64,000 nt of DNA, from assembly GCF_963924675.1 (NCBI RefSeq), contig NW_027077402.1, positions 2,294,001 through 2,358,000 on the forward strand. Direction: 5' to 3'. The translations under genes and the position numbers were made by a program. Positions 1 to 12,228 of the stretch are shown here, piece after piece. A model generated the notes under the pieces. It saw nothing but the letters and a program-made list of their open reading frames with translations. It had not been told where the DNA came from and did no database searches. Numbering within the stretch: position 1 is the first letter of the stretch; each line of letters starts with the position of its first letter. Origin of the DNA: Phocoena phocoena. Taxonomy: Eukaryota; Chordata; Mammalia; Artiodactyla; Phocoenidae.

Positions 1-675
1 CTGATAGCATTGGTGAGTTTCGGTGAGCAAATGCAGACCCTTTGAAGTCATACTGCATGGTACCCATTCCATGGGTCCCAACTCTCCAGGTTCAAGGGAT
101 TCTTCCTCCAGCTAAAACATGCATGGGAAACCCAGAGTATCGTCCACCGTGTGATTGGGAAACGATTTAAAATGCATCTCAGTTTTCGTATCCTGGTCCT
201 CGGGTTCACCATTCCAGATGCTTTACTAACAATCTCCCCGCTTGGAGAGTCAGTGCCTTTAACCTCCTGTTTGGCACAGCTTGTAATTTCTGTGCAAGAT
301 GAACAGGAATAGGGAGAACCAATGAGAGACTAGCTGTAAGTGTCTGCACGGGCAAATGTAACGCTCATTGCCGACCAGGAAGAGGAATTAAACAAAGGCT
401 CAGCGTGCCCTGCTGAAAACAGATTAGGGCCTGAAGCAATCCTGCGGTTTTGTGCCCAGCTCACAAGAAAGCGAGTTGAAGAAAGGAGCTCAGGGGCACT
501 GTAATTCACAAACCTGCAGAGTTATAAAGGACAGCTATCCTCCAAAAATATATTGAAGTAAGCCTTCGAAGAGGACTTGAAATCGGGGCAGAATTTCAGG
601 AAAACGATTGCAGGGGGTAGACTGGAATTGCCCTGAAAGCATAGGAAAAGAGGCAGAACGTCGACAATGATGCAC

Positions 676-747
676 TTGGCCAAAAAGGGCGTATGCGTTT
701 TTTCCTGAATATATTCAGGAAAAAACGCATACGCCCTTTTTGGCCAA
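676..747. repeat. 72-bp perfect palindrome (monomer 1)
   Basis: Bases 676-711 are the exact reverse complement of 712-747, with no spacer. The centre reads GAATATATTC and both outer ends begin TTGGCCAAAAA. The arms include a T6/A6 pair. As single-stranded DNA or RNA it could fold into a 36-bp hairpin; in duplex DNA it could extrude a cruciform. Because the two strands are identical, the same short open frame appears on both strands. Confidence 0.97.
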
Positions 748-771
748 CCAAGCAAGCCTGTAAAGGAAATC

Positions 772-1640
772 TGCACTACAATGAAGTCTCACTGCCCCCC
801 GGGCAAAAGGGCCATCTGAAAAAAGTGTAAAATCCAGAAATGTAGGACAGGATATGGAGAACAGGCAGCCTTGTTATGCTGATTGGCAGGATGTAAATTG
901 CCGGCAGCCACCCTGGAGAAGTGTATGGTGTTTCCTGAAACACGTAAGAAACAAAGCAACACAGCCTATGGCACTTCCATGTATGGTCCTATAGCTTACG
1001 GAAATTAAAATCAAAAACAGACAGCCACCCCAATATTTGGGACGGCTGTGTTCACAAGAAGCTCGTCTACAGTATCAGGTAAATATCCCAGAAAGCAAAA
1101 AATGGATAAAGAAGTTGTGGCACGTACGTACAATGCAATATCACTCAGCAATGAAATCTGTGTCATCAGGCCCGTAGCGGCATAGTGAGTGGATGCAGGT
1201 ACGGTGATTCTACGTGATCTACGTCACACAGAAAAAGAAACATCATAAGATATCACTAATACACGGAATGTAAACTTGACTACACATGAACTGAATTACA
1301 AAACAGAACAGGGTCTCAAATTTACAATACCAACTAGTGCTTGCTTATGGGGAAAGGAGCCTTGGGGTGCTGCATAAAACCAGAGACTGAAATTAGCACA
1401 GATAACTTTCCATAAGCCAAATATGTAACAGAAAAGACCTACTCCTTTCTCAACGAAATGGACCCAACACCACATATTCAATGCCTAGGAATATACCTGA
1501 CTAGGAAGAATCTTAAAACCCATGGATATATATGTCTCCGTAAGAGAATCAAGCGTGTGTACAGCGGCCGAAACGCAGCACTGAAAATCCGATAAATCCC
1601 ATTATCAAAATAAATTTCGAAAACAAAACACAAAGACAGT
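772..1640 (+). mobile_element. Fossil L1 3' end inside the sat1 monomer (reference copy)
   Basis: Order and wording follow a cetartiodactyl L1 3' end. First comes the stretch ending in GGATGTAAATTGCC and CTGGAGAAGTGTATGG (end of ORF2), then GGATAAAGAAGTTGTGGCAC and a TATCACTCAGCAATGAAAT block. Next are AGAAAAAGAAACATCATAAG and CACTAATACACGGAATGTAA, then 3' UTR-like text around CAAGACCTACTCC and CACATATTCAA, and finally an A-rich end near 1600-1640. The more diverged copy at 35,870-35,960 reads closer to L1 (CATCAGTCAGAAGAGCC). The same segment recurs at the same offset in every monomer. Similarity was judged by eye, and the exact 5' limit is uncertain. Confidence 0.72.
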
Positions 1641-1747
1641 GAAATAGAGAGCAATTCTTAAATAATTCACTCAGGGCATGTGATGCAACCGGGATTTACC
1701 ACATGTACACCCAGAGCTGGTTGAGACATAAGGCTGGACACTTCAGG

Positions 1748-3492
1748 CTGATAGCATTGGTGAGTTTCGGTGAGCAAATGCAGACCCTTTGAAGTCATAC
1801 TGCATCGTACCCATTCCATGGGTCCCAACTCTCCAGGTTCAAGGGATTCTTCCTCCAGCTAAAACATGCATGGGAAACCCAGAGTATCATCCACCGTGTG
1901 ATTGGGAAACGATTTAAAATGCATCTCAGTTTTCGTATCCTGGTCCTCGGGTTCAACATTCCAGATGCTTTACTAACACTCTCCCCGCTTGGAGTGTCAG
2001 TGCCTTTAACCTCCTCTTGGGCACAGCTTGCAATTTCTGTGCAAGATGAACAGGAATAGGGAGAACCAATGAGAGACTAGCTGTAGGTGTCTGCACGGGC
2101 AAATGTAATGCTCATTGCCCACCAGGAAGAGGAATTAAACAAAGGCTCAGCATGCCCTGCTGAAAACAGATTAGGGCCTGAAGCAATCCTGCGGTTTCGT
2201 GCCCAGCTCACAAGAAAGCGAGTTGAAGAAAGGAGCTCAGGGGCACTGTAATTCACAAACCTGCAGAGTTATAAATGACAGCTATCCTCCAAAAATATAT
2301 TGAAGTAAGCCTGCGAAGGGGACTTGAAAGCGGGGCAGAATTTCAGGAAAACGATTGCAGGGGGTAGACTGGAATTGCCCTGAAAGCATAGGAAAAGAGG
2401 CAGAACGTCGACAATGATGCACTTGGCCAAAAAGGGCGTATGCGTTTTTCCTGAATATATTCAGGAAAAAACGCATACGCCCTTTTAGGCCAACCAAGCA
2501 AGCCTGTAAAGGAAATCTGCACTACAATGAAGTCTCACTGCCCCCCTGGCAAAAGGGCCATCTGAAAAAAGTGTAAAATCCAGAAAGGTAGGACAGGATA
2601 TGGAGAACAGGGAGCCTTGTTATGCTGATTGGCAGGATGTAAATTGCCAGCAGCCACCCTGGAGAAGTGTATGGTGTTTCCTGAAACACGTAAGAAACAA
2701 AGCAACACAGCCTATGGCACTTCCACTTATGGTCCTATAGCTTACGGAAATTAAAATCAAAAACAGACAGCCACCCCAATATTTGGGACGGCTGTGTTCA
2801 CAAGAAGCTCGTCTACAGTATCAGGTAAATATCCCAGAAGGCAAAAAATGGATAAAGAAGTTGTGGCACGTACGTGCAATGCAGTATCACTCAGCAATGA
2901 AATCTGTGTCATCAGGCCCGTAACGGCATAGTGAGTGGATGCAGGTACGGTGATTCTACGTGAACTACGTCACACAGAAAAAGAAACATCATAAGATATC
3001 ACTAATGCACGGAATGTAAACTTGACTACACATGAACTGAATTACAAAACAGAACACGGTCTCAAATTTAGAAAACCAACTAGTGCTTGCTTATGGGGAA
3101 AGGTGCCTTGGGGTGCTGCATAAAACCAGAGACTGAAATTAGCACAGATAACATTCCATAAGCCAAATATATAATACACAAGACCTACTCCTTGCTCAAC
3201 GAAATGGACTCAACACCACATATTCAACGCCTAGGAATATACCTGACTAGGAAGAATCTTAAAACCCATGGATATATATGTCTCCGTAAGAGAATCAAGC
3301 GTGTGTACAGCGGCCGAAACGCAGCAGTGAAAATCCGATAAATCCCATTTTCAAAATAAATTTCGAAACAAAACACAAAGACAGTGAAATAGAGAGCAAT
3401 TCTTAAATAATTCACTCAGGGAATGTGATGCAACCGGGATTGACCACATCTAAACCAAGAGCTGGTTGACACATAAGGCTGGACACTTCAGG
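1748..3492 (+). repeat. sat1 monomer 2
   Basis: Full-length, 1,745 bp. One T is missing from the T-run of the left palindrome arm. L1-like 3' half present. Confidence 0.93.
2423..2493. repeat. Near-perfect palindrome (monomer 2, 71 nt)
   Basis: As in monomer 1, but the left T-run has five bases against six A in the right arm, and the right arm has one substitution near its outer end (TTTTAGGCC). Confidence 0.93.
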
Positions 3493-4165
3493 CTGATAGC
3501 ATTGGTGAGTTTCGGTGAGCAAATGCAGACCCTTTGAAGTCATACTGCATGGTACCTATTCCATGGGTCCCAACTCTTCAGGTTCAAGGGATTCTTCCTC
3601 CAGCTAAAACATGCATGGAAACCCACAGTATGGTCCACCGTGTGATTGGGAAACGATTTACAATGCATCTCAGTTTTCGTATCCTGGTCCTCGGGTTCAC
3701 CATTCCAGATGCTTTACTAACACTCTCCCTGCTTGGAGAGTCAGTGCCTTTAACCTCCTGTTTGGCACAGCTTGCAATTTCTGTGCAAGATGAACAGGAA
3801 TAGGGAGAACCAATGAGAGACTAGCTGTAGGTGTCTGCACGGGCAAATGTAACGCTCATTGCCCACCAGGAAGAGGAATTAAACAAAGGCTCAGCGTGCC
3901 CTGCCGGAAACAGATTAGGGCCTGAAGCAATCCTGCGGTTTTGTGCCCAGCTCACAAGAAAGCGAGTTGAAGAAAGGAGCTCAGGGGCACTGTAATTCAC
4001 AAACCTGCAGAGTTATAAATGACAGCTATCCTCCAAAAATATATTGAAGTAAGCCTGCGAAGGGGACTTGAAAGCGGGGCAGAATTTCAGGAAAACGATT
4101 GCAGGGGTAGACTGGAATTGCCCTGAAAGCATAGGAAAAGAGGCAGAACGTCGACAATGATGCAC

Positions 4166-4237
4166 TTGGCCAAAAAGGGCGTATGCGTTTTTTCCTGAAT
4201 ATATTCAGGAAAAAACGCATACGCCCTTTTTGGCCAA
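4166..4237. repeat. 72-bp perfect palindrome (monomer 3)
   Basis: All 36 pairs match; identical to the monomer 1 copy. Confidence 0.96.
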
Positions 4238-4343
4238 CCAAGCAAGCCTGTAAAGGAAATCTGCACTACAATGAAGTCTCACTGCCCCCCGGGCAAAAGG
4301 GCCATCTGAAAAAAGTGTAAAATCCAGAAATGTAGGACAGGAT

Positions 4344-4667
4344 ATGGAGAACAGGGAGCCTTGTTATGCTGATTGGCAGGATGTAAATTGCCAGCAGCCA
4401 CCCTGGAGAAGTGTATGGTGTTTCCTGAAACACGTAAGAAACAAAGCAACACAGCCTATGGCAATTGCAATTATGGTCCTATTCCTTAGGGAAATTAAAA
4501 TCAAAAACAGAGACCCACCCCAAAGTTTAGGACGGCTGTGTTCCCAAGAAGCTCGTCTACAGTACCAGGTAAATATCCCAGAGAGCAAAAAATGGATAAA
4601 GAAGTTGTGGCACGTTCGTACAATGCAATATCACTCAGCAATGAAATCTGTGTCATCAGGCCCGTAG
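4344..4667 (+). pseudogene. L1 ORF2 C-terminal remnant, open for 107 codons (monomer 3)
   Basis: This frame reads like the end of L1 ORF2p. WRSVWCFLK is followed about 50 residues later by WIKKLWHVRTMQYHSAMK, in the order and spacing of the L1 C-terminal region (a WRSVWRFL-like block, then a WIKKMWHIYTMEYYAAIK-like block). No reverse transcriptase or endonuclease part is present. Most other monomers break this frame at a TAG in TATAGCTTACGG; here the site reads TATTCCTTAGGG and stays open. It is a relic kept open by chance or by array exchange, with no sign of coding function. Confidence 0.6.
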
Positions 4668-5912
4668 CGGCATAGTGAGTGGATGCAGGTACGGTGATTC
4701 TACGTGAACTACGTCACACAGAAAAAGAAACATCATAAGATATCACTAATACACGGAATGTAAACTTGACTACACATGAACTGAATTACAAAACAGAACA
4801 GGGTGTCAAATTTAGAAAACCAACTAGTGCTTGCTTATGGGGAAAGGTGCCTTGGGGTGCTGCATAAAACCAGAGACTGAAATTAGCACAGATAACTTTC
4901 CATAAGCCAAATATGTAATAGACAAGACCTACTCCTTGCCCAACGAAATGGACCCAACACCACATATTCAACGCCTAGGAATATACCTGACTAGGAAGTA
5001 TCTTAAAACCCATGGATATATATGTCTCCGTAAGAGAATCAAGCGTGTGTACAGCGGCATAAACGCAGCAGTGAAAATCTGATAAATCCCATTATCAAAA
5101 TAAATTTCGAAAACAAAACACAAAGACAGTGAAATAGAGAGCAATTCTTAAATAATTCACTCAGGGCATGTGATGCAACCGGGATTTACCACATCTACAC
5201 CCAGAGCTGGTTGAGACATAAGGCTGGACACTTCAGGCTGATAGCATTGGTGAGTTTCGGTGAGCAAATGCAGACCCTTTGAAGTCATACTGCATGGTAC
5301 CCATTCCATGGGTCCCAACTCTCCAGGTTCAAGGGATTCTTCCTCCAGCTAAAACATGCATGGAAAACCCAGAGTATCGTCCACCGTGTGATTGGGAAAC
5401 GATTTAAAATGCATCTCAGTTTTCGTATCCTGGTCCTCGGGTTCACCATTCCAGATGCTTTACTAACACTCTCCCTGCTTGGAGAGTCAGTGCCTTTAAC
5501 CTCCTGTTTGGCACAGCTTGCAATTTCTGTGCAAGATGAACAGGAATAGGGAGAACCAATGAGAGACTAGCTGTAGGTGTCTGCACGGGCAAATGTAACG
5601 CTCATTGCCCACCAGGAAGAGGAATTAAATAAAGGCTCAGTGTGCCCTGCTGGAAACAGATTAGGGCCTGAAGCAATCCTGCGGTTTTGTGCCCAGCTCA
5701 CAAGAAAGCGAGTTGAAGAACGGAGCTCAGAGGCACTGTAATTCACAAACCTGCAGAGTTATAAATGACAGCTATCTTCCAAAAGTATATTGAAGTAAGC
5801 CTGCGAAGGGGACTTGAAAGCGGGGCAGAATTTCAGGAAAACGATTGCAAGGGGTAGACTGGAATTGCCCTGAAACCATAGGAAAAGAGGCAGAACGTCG
5901 ACAATGATGCAC

Positions 5913-5984
5913 TTGGCCAAAAAGGGCGTATGCGTTTTTTCCTGAATATATTCAGGAAAAAACGCATACGCCCTTTTTGGCCAA
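5913..5984. repeat. 72-bp perfect palindrome (monomer 4)
   Basis: All 36 pairs match; identical to the monomer 1 copy. Confidence 0.96.
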
Positions 5985-6415
5985 CCAAGCAAGCCTGTAA
6001 AGGAAATCTGCACTACAATGAAATCTCACTGCCCCCCCGGGCAAAAGGGCCATCTGAAAAAAGTGTAAAATCCAGAAAGGTAGGACAGGATATGGAGAAC
6101 AGGGAGCCTTGTTATGCTGATTGGCAGGATGTAAATTGCCAGCAGCCACCCTGGAGAAGTGTATGGTGTTTCCTGAAACACGTAAGAAATAAAGCAACAC
6201 AGCCTATGGCAATTGCACTTATGGTCCTATTCCTTAGGGAAATTAAAATCAAAAACAGAGAGCCACCCCAAAGTTTAGGACGGCTGTGTTCCCAAGAAGC
6301 TCGTCTACAGTACCAGGTAAATATCCCAGAAAGCAAAAAATGGATAAAGAAGTTGTGGCACGTTCGTACAATGCAATATCACTCAGCAATGAAATCTGTG
6401 TCATCAGGCCCGTAG
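5930..6415 (+). pseudogene. L1 ORF2 C-terminal remnant fused to palindrome-encoded codons, 161 codons (monomer 4)
   Basis: The longest open frame in sat1. Its first ~18 codons come from the palindrome and have no coding meaning. From about 6,090 it matches the monomer 3 remnant (WRSVWCFLK, then WIKKLWHVRTMQYHSAMK), which is recognisable as the ORF2p C-terminal end. It has no catalytic domain, and the start codon lies inside the inverted repeat. I call it a pseudogene fragment. Confidence 0.55.
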
Positions 6416-6985
6416 CGGCATAGTGAGTGGATGCAGGTACGGTGATTCTACGTGAACTACGTCACACAGAAAAAGAAACATCATAAGATATCACTAATAC
6501 ACGGAATGTAAACTTGACTACACATGAACTGAATTACAAAACAGAACAGGGTGTCAAATTTAGAAAACCAACTAGTGCTTGCTTATGGGGAAAGGTGCCT
6601 TGGGGTGCTGCATAAAACCAGAGACTGAAATTAGCACAGATAACTTTCCATAAGCCAAATATGTAATAGACAAGACCTACTCCTTGCTCAACGAAATGGA
6701 CCCAACAGCACATATTCAACGCCTAGGAATATACCTGACTAGGAAGTACCTTAAAACCCATGGATATATATGTCTCCGTAAGAGAATCAAGCGTGTGTAC
6801 AGCGGCATAAACGCAGCAGTGAAAATCCGATAAATCCCATTATCAAAATAAATTTCGAAAACAAAACACAAAGACAGTGAAATAGAGAGCAATTCTTAAA
6901 TAATTCACTCAGGGCATGTGATGCAACCGGGATTTACCACATCTAAACCCAGAGCTGGTTGAGACATAAGGCTGGACACTTCAGG

Positions 6986-8733
6986 CTGATAGCATTGGTG
7001 AGTTTCGGTGAGCAAATGCAGACCCTTTGAAGTCATACTGCATGGTACCCATTCCATGGGTCCCAACTCTCCAGGTTCAAGGGATTCTTCCTCCAGCTAA
7101 AACATGCATGGGAAACCCAGAGTATCGTCCACCGTGTGATTGGGAAACGATTTAAAATGCATCTCAGTTTTCGTATCCTGGTCCTCGGGTTCACCATTCC
7201 AGATGCTTTACTAACACTCTCCCCGCTTGGAGAGTCAGTGCCTTTAACCTCCTGTTTGGCACAGCTTGCAATTTCTGTGCAAGATGAACAGGAATAGGGA
7301 GAACCAATGAGAGACTAGCTGTAGGTGTCTGCACGGGCAAATGTAACGCTCATTGCCCACCAGGAAGAGGAATTAAATAAAGGCTCAGTGTGCCCTGCTG
7401 GAAACAGATTAGGGCCTGAAGCAATCCTGCGGTTTTGTGCCCAGCTCACAAGAAAGCGAGTTGAAGAACGGAGCTCAGAGGCACTGTAATTCACAAACCT
7501 GCAGAGTTATAAATGACAGCTATCTTCCAAAAGTATATTGAAGTAAGCCTGCGAAGGGGACTTGAAAGCGGGGCAGAATTTCAGGAAAACGATTGCAGGG
7601 GGTAGACTGGAATTGCCCTGAAAGCATAGGAAAAGAGGCACAACGTCGACAATGATGCACTTGGCCAAAAAGGGCGTATGCGTTTTTTCCTGAATATATT
7701 CAGGAAAAAACGCATACGCCCTTTTTGGCCAACCAAGCAAGCCTGTAAAGGAATTCTGCACCACAATGAAATCTCACTGCCCCCCCGGGCAAAAGGGCCA
7801 TCTGAAAAAAGTGTAAAATCCAGAAACGTAGGACAGGATATGGAGAACAGGGAGCCTTGTTATGCTGATTGGCAGGATGTAAATTGCCAGCAGCCACCCT
7901 GGAGAAGTGTATGGTGTTTCCTGAAACACGTAAGAAACAAAGCAACACAGCCTATGGCACTTCCACTTATGGTCCTATAGCTTACGGAAATTAAAATCAA
8001 AAACAGACAGCCACCCCAATTTTTGAGACGGCTGTGTTCACAAGAAGCTCGTCTACAGTATCAGGTAAATATCCCAGAAAGCAAAAAATGGATAAAGAAG
8101 TTGTGGCACGTACGTACAATGCAATATCACTCAGCAATGAAATCTGTGTCATCAGGCCCGTAGCGGCATAGTGAGTGGATGCAGGTACGGTGATTCTACG
8201 TGAACTACGTCACACAGAAAAAGAAACATCATAAGATATCACTAATACACGGAATGTAAACTTGACTACACATGAACTGAATTACAAAACAGAACAGGGT
8301 CTCAAATTTAGAAAACCAACTAGTGATTGCTTATGGGGAAAGGTGCCATGGGGTGCTGCATAAAACCAGAGACTGAAATTAGCACAGATAACTTTCCATA
8401 AGCCAAATATATAATAGACAAGACCTACTCCTTGCTCAACGAAATGGACCCAACACCACATATTCAACGCCTAGGAATATACCTGACTAGGAAGAATCTT
8501 AAAACCCATGGATATATATGTCTCCGTAAGAGAGTCAAGCGTGTGTACAGGGGCCGAAACGCAGCAGTGAAAATCCGATAAATCCCATTATCAAAATAAA
8601 TTTCGAAAACAAAACACAAAGACAGTGAAATAGAGAGTAATTCTTAAATAATTCACTCAGGGCATGTGATGCAACGGGGATTGACCACATCTACACCCAG
8701 AGCTGGTTGAGACATAAGGCTGGACACTTCAGG
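6986..8733 (+). repeat. sat1 monomer 5
   Basis: Full-length, 1,748 bp, with a perfect palindrome. The first half shares variants with monomer 4 (AATTAAATAAAGG, GAACGGAGC), while the second half resembles monomers 6-7. This suggests a recombinant monomer. Confidence 0.93.
7661..7732. repeat. 72-bp perfect palindrome (monomer 5)
   Basis: All 36 pairs match. Confidence 0.96.
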
Positions 8734-10480
8734 CTGATAGCATTGGTGAGTTTCGGTGAGCAAATGCAGACCCTTTGAAGTCATACTGCATGGTACCTAT
8801 TCCATGGGTCCCAACTCTTCAGGTTCAAGGGATTCTTCCTCCAGCTAAAACATGCATAGGAAACCCACAGTATGGTCCACCGTGAGATTGGGAAACGATT
8901 TAAAATGCATCTCAGTATTCGTATCCTGGTCCTCGGGTTCACCATTCCAGATGCTTTACTAACACTCTCCCCGCTTGGAGAGTCAGTGCCTTTAACCTCC
9001 TCTTTGGCACAGCTTGCAATTTCTGTGCAAGATGAACAGGAATAGGGAGAACCAATGAGAGACTAGCTGTAGGTGTCTGCACGGGCAAATGTAACGCTCA
9101 TTGCCCACCAGGAAGAGGAATTAAACAAAGGCTCAGTGTGCCCTGCTGGAAACAGATTAGGGCCTGAAGCAATCCTGCGGTTTTGTGCCCAGCTCACAAG
9201 AAAGCGAGTTGAAGAAAGGAGCTCAGGGGCACTGTACTTCACAAACCTGCAGAGTTATAAATGACAGCTATCCTCCAAAAATATATTGAAGTAAGCCTGC
9301 GAAGGGGACTTGAAAGCGGGGCAGAATTTCAGGAAAACGATTGCAGGGGGTAGACTGGAATTGCCCTGAAAGCATAGGAAAAGAGGCACAACGTCGACAA
9401 TGATGCACTTGGCCAAAAAGGGCGTATGCGTTTTTTCCTGAATATATTCAGGAAAAAACGCATATGCCCTTTTTGACCAACCAAGCAAGCCTGTAAAGGA
9501 AATCTGCACTACAATGAAATCTCACTGCCCCCACGGGCAAAAGGGCCATCTGAAAAAAGTGTAAAATCCAGAAAGGTAGGACAGGATATGGAGAACAGGG
9601 AGCCTTGTTATGCTGATTGGCAGGATGTAAATTGCCAGCAGCCACCCTGGAGAAGTGTATGGTGTTTCCTGAAACACGTAAGAAACAAAGCAACACAGCC
9701 TATGGCACTTCCACTTATGGTCCTATAGCTTACGGAAATTAAAATCAAAAACAGACAGCCACCCCAATATTTGGGACGGCTGTGTTCACAAGAAGCTCGT
9801 CTACAGTATCAGGTAAATATCCCAGAAAGCAAAAAATGGATAAAGAAGTTGTGGCACGTACGTACAATTCAATATCACTCAGCAATGAAATCTGTGTCAT
9901 CAGGCCCGTAGCGGCATAGTGAGTGGATGCAGGTACGGTGATTCTACGTGAACTACGTCACACAGAAAAAGAAACATCATAAGATATCACTAATACACGG
10001 AATGTAAACTTGACTACACATGAACTGAATTACAAAACAGAACAGGGTCTCAAATTTAGAAAACCAACTAGTGCTTGCTTATGGGGAAAGGTGCCTTGGG
10101 GTGCTGCATAAAACCAGAGACTGAAATTAGCACAGATAACTTTCCATAAGCCAAATATGTAATAGACAAGACCTACACCTTGCTCAACGAAATGGACCCA
10201 ACGCCACATATTCAACGCCTAGGAATATACCTGACTAGGAAGAATCTTAAAACCCATGGATATATATGTCTCCGTAAGAGAATCAAGCGTGTGTACAGCG
10301 GCCGAAACGCAGCAGTGAAAATCCGATAAATCCCATTATCTAAATAAATTTCGAAAACAAACACAAAGACAGTGAAATAGAGAGCAATTGTTAAATAATT
10401 CACTCAGGGCATGTGATGCAACCGGGGTTGACCACATCTACACCCAGAGCTGGTTGAGACATAAGGCTGGACACTTCAGG
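8734..10480 (+). repeat. sat1 monomer 6
   Basis: Full-length, 1,747 bp. The first third carries the monomer 3 type variants. The right palindrome arm has two substitutions. Confidence 0.93.
9409..9480. repeat. Palindrome with two right-arm changes (monomer 6)
   Basis: The right arm reads CATATGCCC and TTGACC where perfect copies have CATACGCCC and TTGGCC. Both are C-to-T or G-to-A changes. Confidence 0.94.
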
Positions 10481-12228
10481 CTGATAGCATTGGTGAGTTT
10501 CGGTGAGCAAATGCAGACCCTTTGAAGTCATACTGCATGGTACCCATTCCATGGGTCCCAACTCTCCAGGTTCAAGGGATTCTTCCTCCAGCTAAAACAT
10601 GCATGGGAAACCCAGAGTATCGTCCACCGTGTGATTGGGAAATGATTTAAAATGCATCTCAGTTTTCGTTTCCTTGTCCTCGGGTTCACCATTCCAGATG
10701 CTTTACTAACACTCTCCCCGCTTGGAGAGTCAGTGCCTTTAACCTCCTGTTTGGCACAGCTTGCCATTTCTGTGCAAGATGAACAGGAATAGTGAGAACC
10801 AATGAGAGACTAGCTGTAGGTGTCTGCACGGGCAAATATAACGCTCATTGCCCACCAGGAAGAGGAATTAAACAAAGGCTCAGTGTGCCCTGCTGGAAAC
10901 ATATTAGGGCCTGAAGCAATCCTGCGGTTTTGTTACCAGCTCACAAGAAAGCGAGTTGAAGAAAGGAGCTCAGGGGCACTGTACTTCACAAACCTGCAGA
11001 GTTATAAATGACAGCTATCCTCCAAAAATATATTGAAGTAAGCCTGCGAAGGGGACTTGAAAGCGGGGCTGAATTTCAGGAAAACGATTGCAGGGGGTAG
11101 ACTGGAATTGCCCTGAAAGCATAGGAAAAGAGGCACAACGTCGACAATGATGCACTTGGCCAAAAAGGGCGTATGCGTTTTTTCCTGAATATATTCAGGA
11201 AAAAACGCATACACACTTTTTGGCCAACCAAGCAAGCCTGTAAAGGAAATCTGCACTACAATGAAATCTCACTGCCCCCCCGGGCAAAAGGGCCATCTGA
11301 AAAAAGTGTAAAATCCAGAAAGGTAGGACAGGATATGGAGAACAGGGAGCCTTGTTATGCTGATTGGCAGGATGTAAATTGCCAGCAGCCACCCTGGAGA
11401 AGTGTATGGTGTTTCCTGAAACACGTAAGAAACAAAGCAACACAGCCTATGGCAATTCCACTTATGGTCCTATAGCTTACGGAAATAAAAATCAAAAACA
11501 GACAGCCACCCCAATATTTGGGACGGCTGTGTTCACAAGAAGCTCGTCTACAGTATCAGGTAAATATCCCAGAAAGCAAAAAATGGATAAAGAAGTTGTG
11601 GCACGTACGTACAATGCAATATCACTCAGCAATGAAATCTGTGTCATCAGGCCCGTAGCGGCATAGTGAGTGGATGCAGGTACGGTGATTCTATGTGAAC
11701 TACGTCACACAGAAAAAGAAACATCATAAGATATCACTAATACACGGAATGTAAACTTGACTACACATGAACTGAATTACAAAAAAGAACAGGGTCTCAA
11801 ATTTAGAAAACCAACTAGTGCTTGCTTATGGGGAAAGGTGCCTTGGGGTGCTGCATAAAACCAGAGACTGAAATTAGCACAGATAACTTTCCATAAGCCA
11901 AATATGTAATAGACAAGACCTACTCCTTGCTCAACGAAATGGACCCAACACCACATATTCAACGCCTAGGAATATACCTGACTAGGAAGAATCTTAAAAC
12001 CCATGGATATATATGTCTCCGTAAGAGAATCAAGCGTGTGTACAGCGGCGGAAATGCAGCAGTGAAAATCCGATAAATCCCATTATCAAAATAAATTTCG
12101 AAAACAAAACACAAAGACAGTGAAATAGAGAGCAATTCTTAAATAATTCACTCAGGGCATGTGATGCAACCGGGTTTGACCACATCTACACCCAGAGCTG
12201 GTTGAGACATAAGGCTGGACACTTCTGG
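10481..12228 (+). repeat. sat1 monomer 7
   Basis: Full-length, 1,748 bp. L1-like half present. The right palindrome arm is altered. Confidence 0.93.
11156..11227. repeat. Palindrome with right-arm changes (monomer 7)
   Basis: The right arm reads CATACACACTTTT instead of CATACGCCCTTTT; the other pairs match. Confidence 0.94.

Larger units (their letters stand above)
1..1747 (+). repeat. sat1 monomer 1
   Basis: Full-length monomer with a perfect 72-bp palindrome at 676-747. It serves here as the offset reference. L1-like sequence follows the palindrome to about 1640. Confidence 0.93.
3493..5237 (+). repeat. sat1 monomer 3
   Basis: Full-length, 1,745 bp. It shares variant bases with monomer 6 (CCTATTCC, CTCTTCAGG and CACAGTATGG near its start), which points to subfamilies within the array. 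Confidence 0.93.
5238..6985 (+). repeat. sat1 monomer 4
   Basis: Full-length, 1,748 bp, with a perfect palindrome. It shares the open L1-like frame with monomer 3, so 3 and 4 form a subfamily for that segment. Confidence 0.93.

Noticed and set aside
515..530. TATA-like word GAGTTATAAA before the palindrome in each monomer as a promoter
   Set aside because: A single AT-rich word with no other promoter element; it recurs only because the monomer repeats.
676..747. Palindrome as a miniature inverted-repeat transposon
   Set aside because: It has no internal sequence between the arms, and I see no flanking target-site duplication. It occurs here only as part of the satellite monomer.
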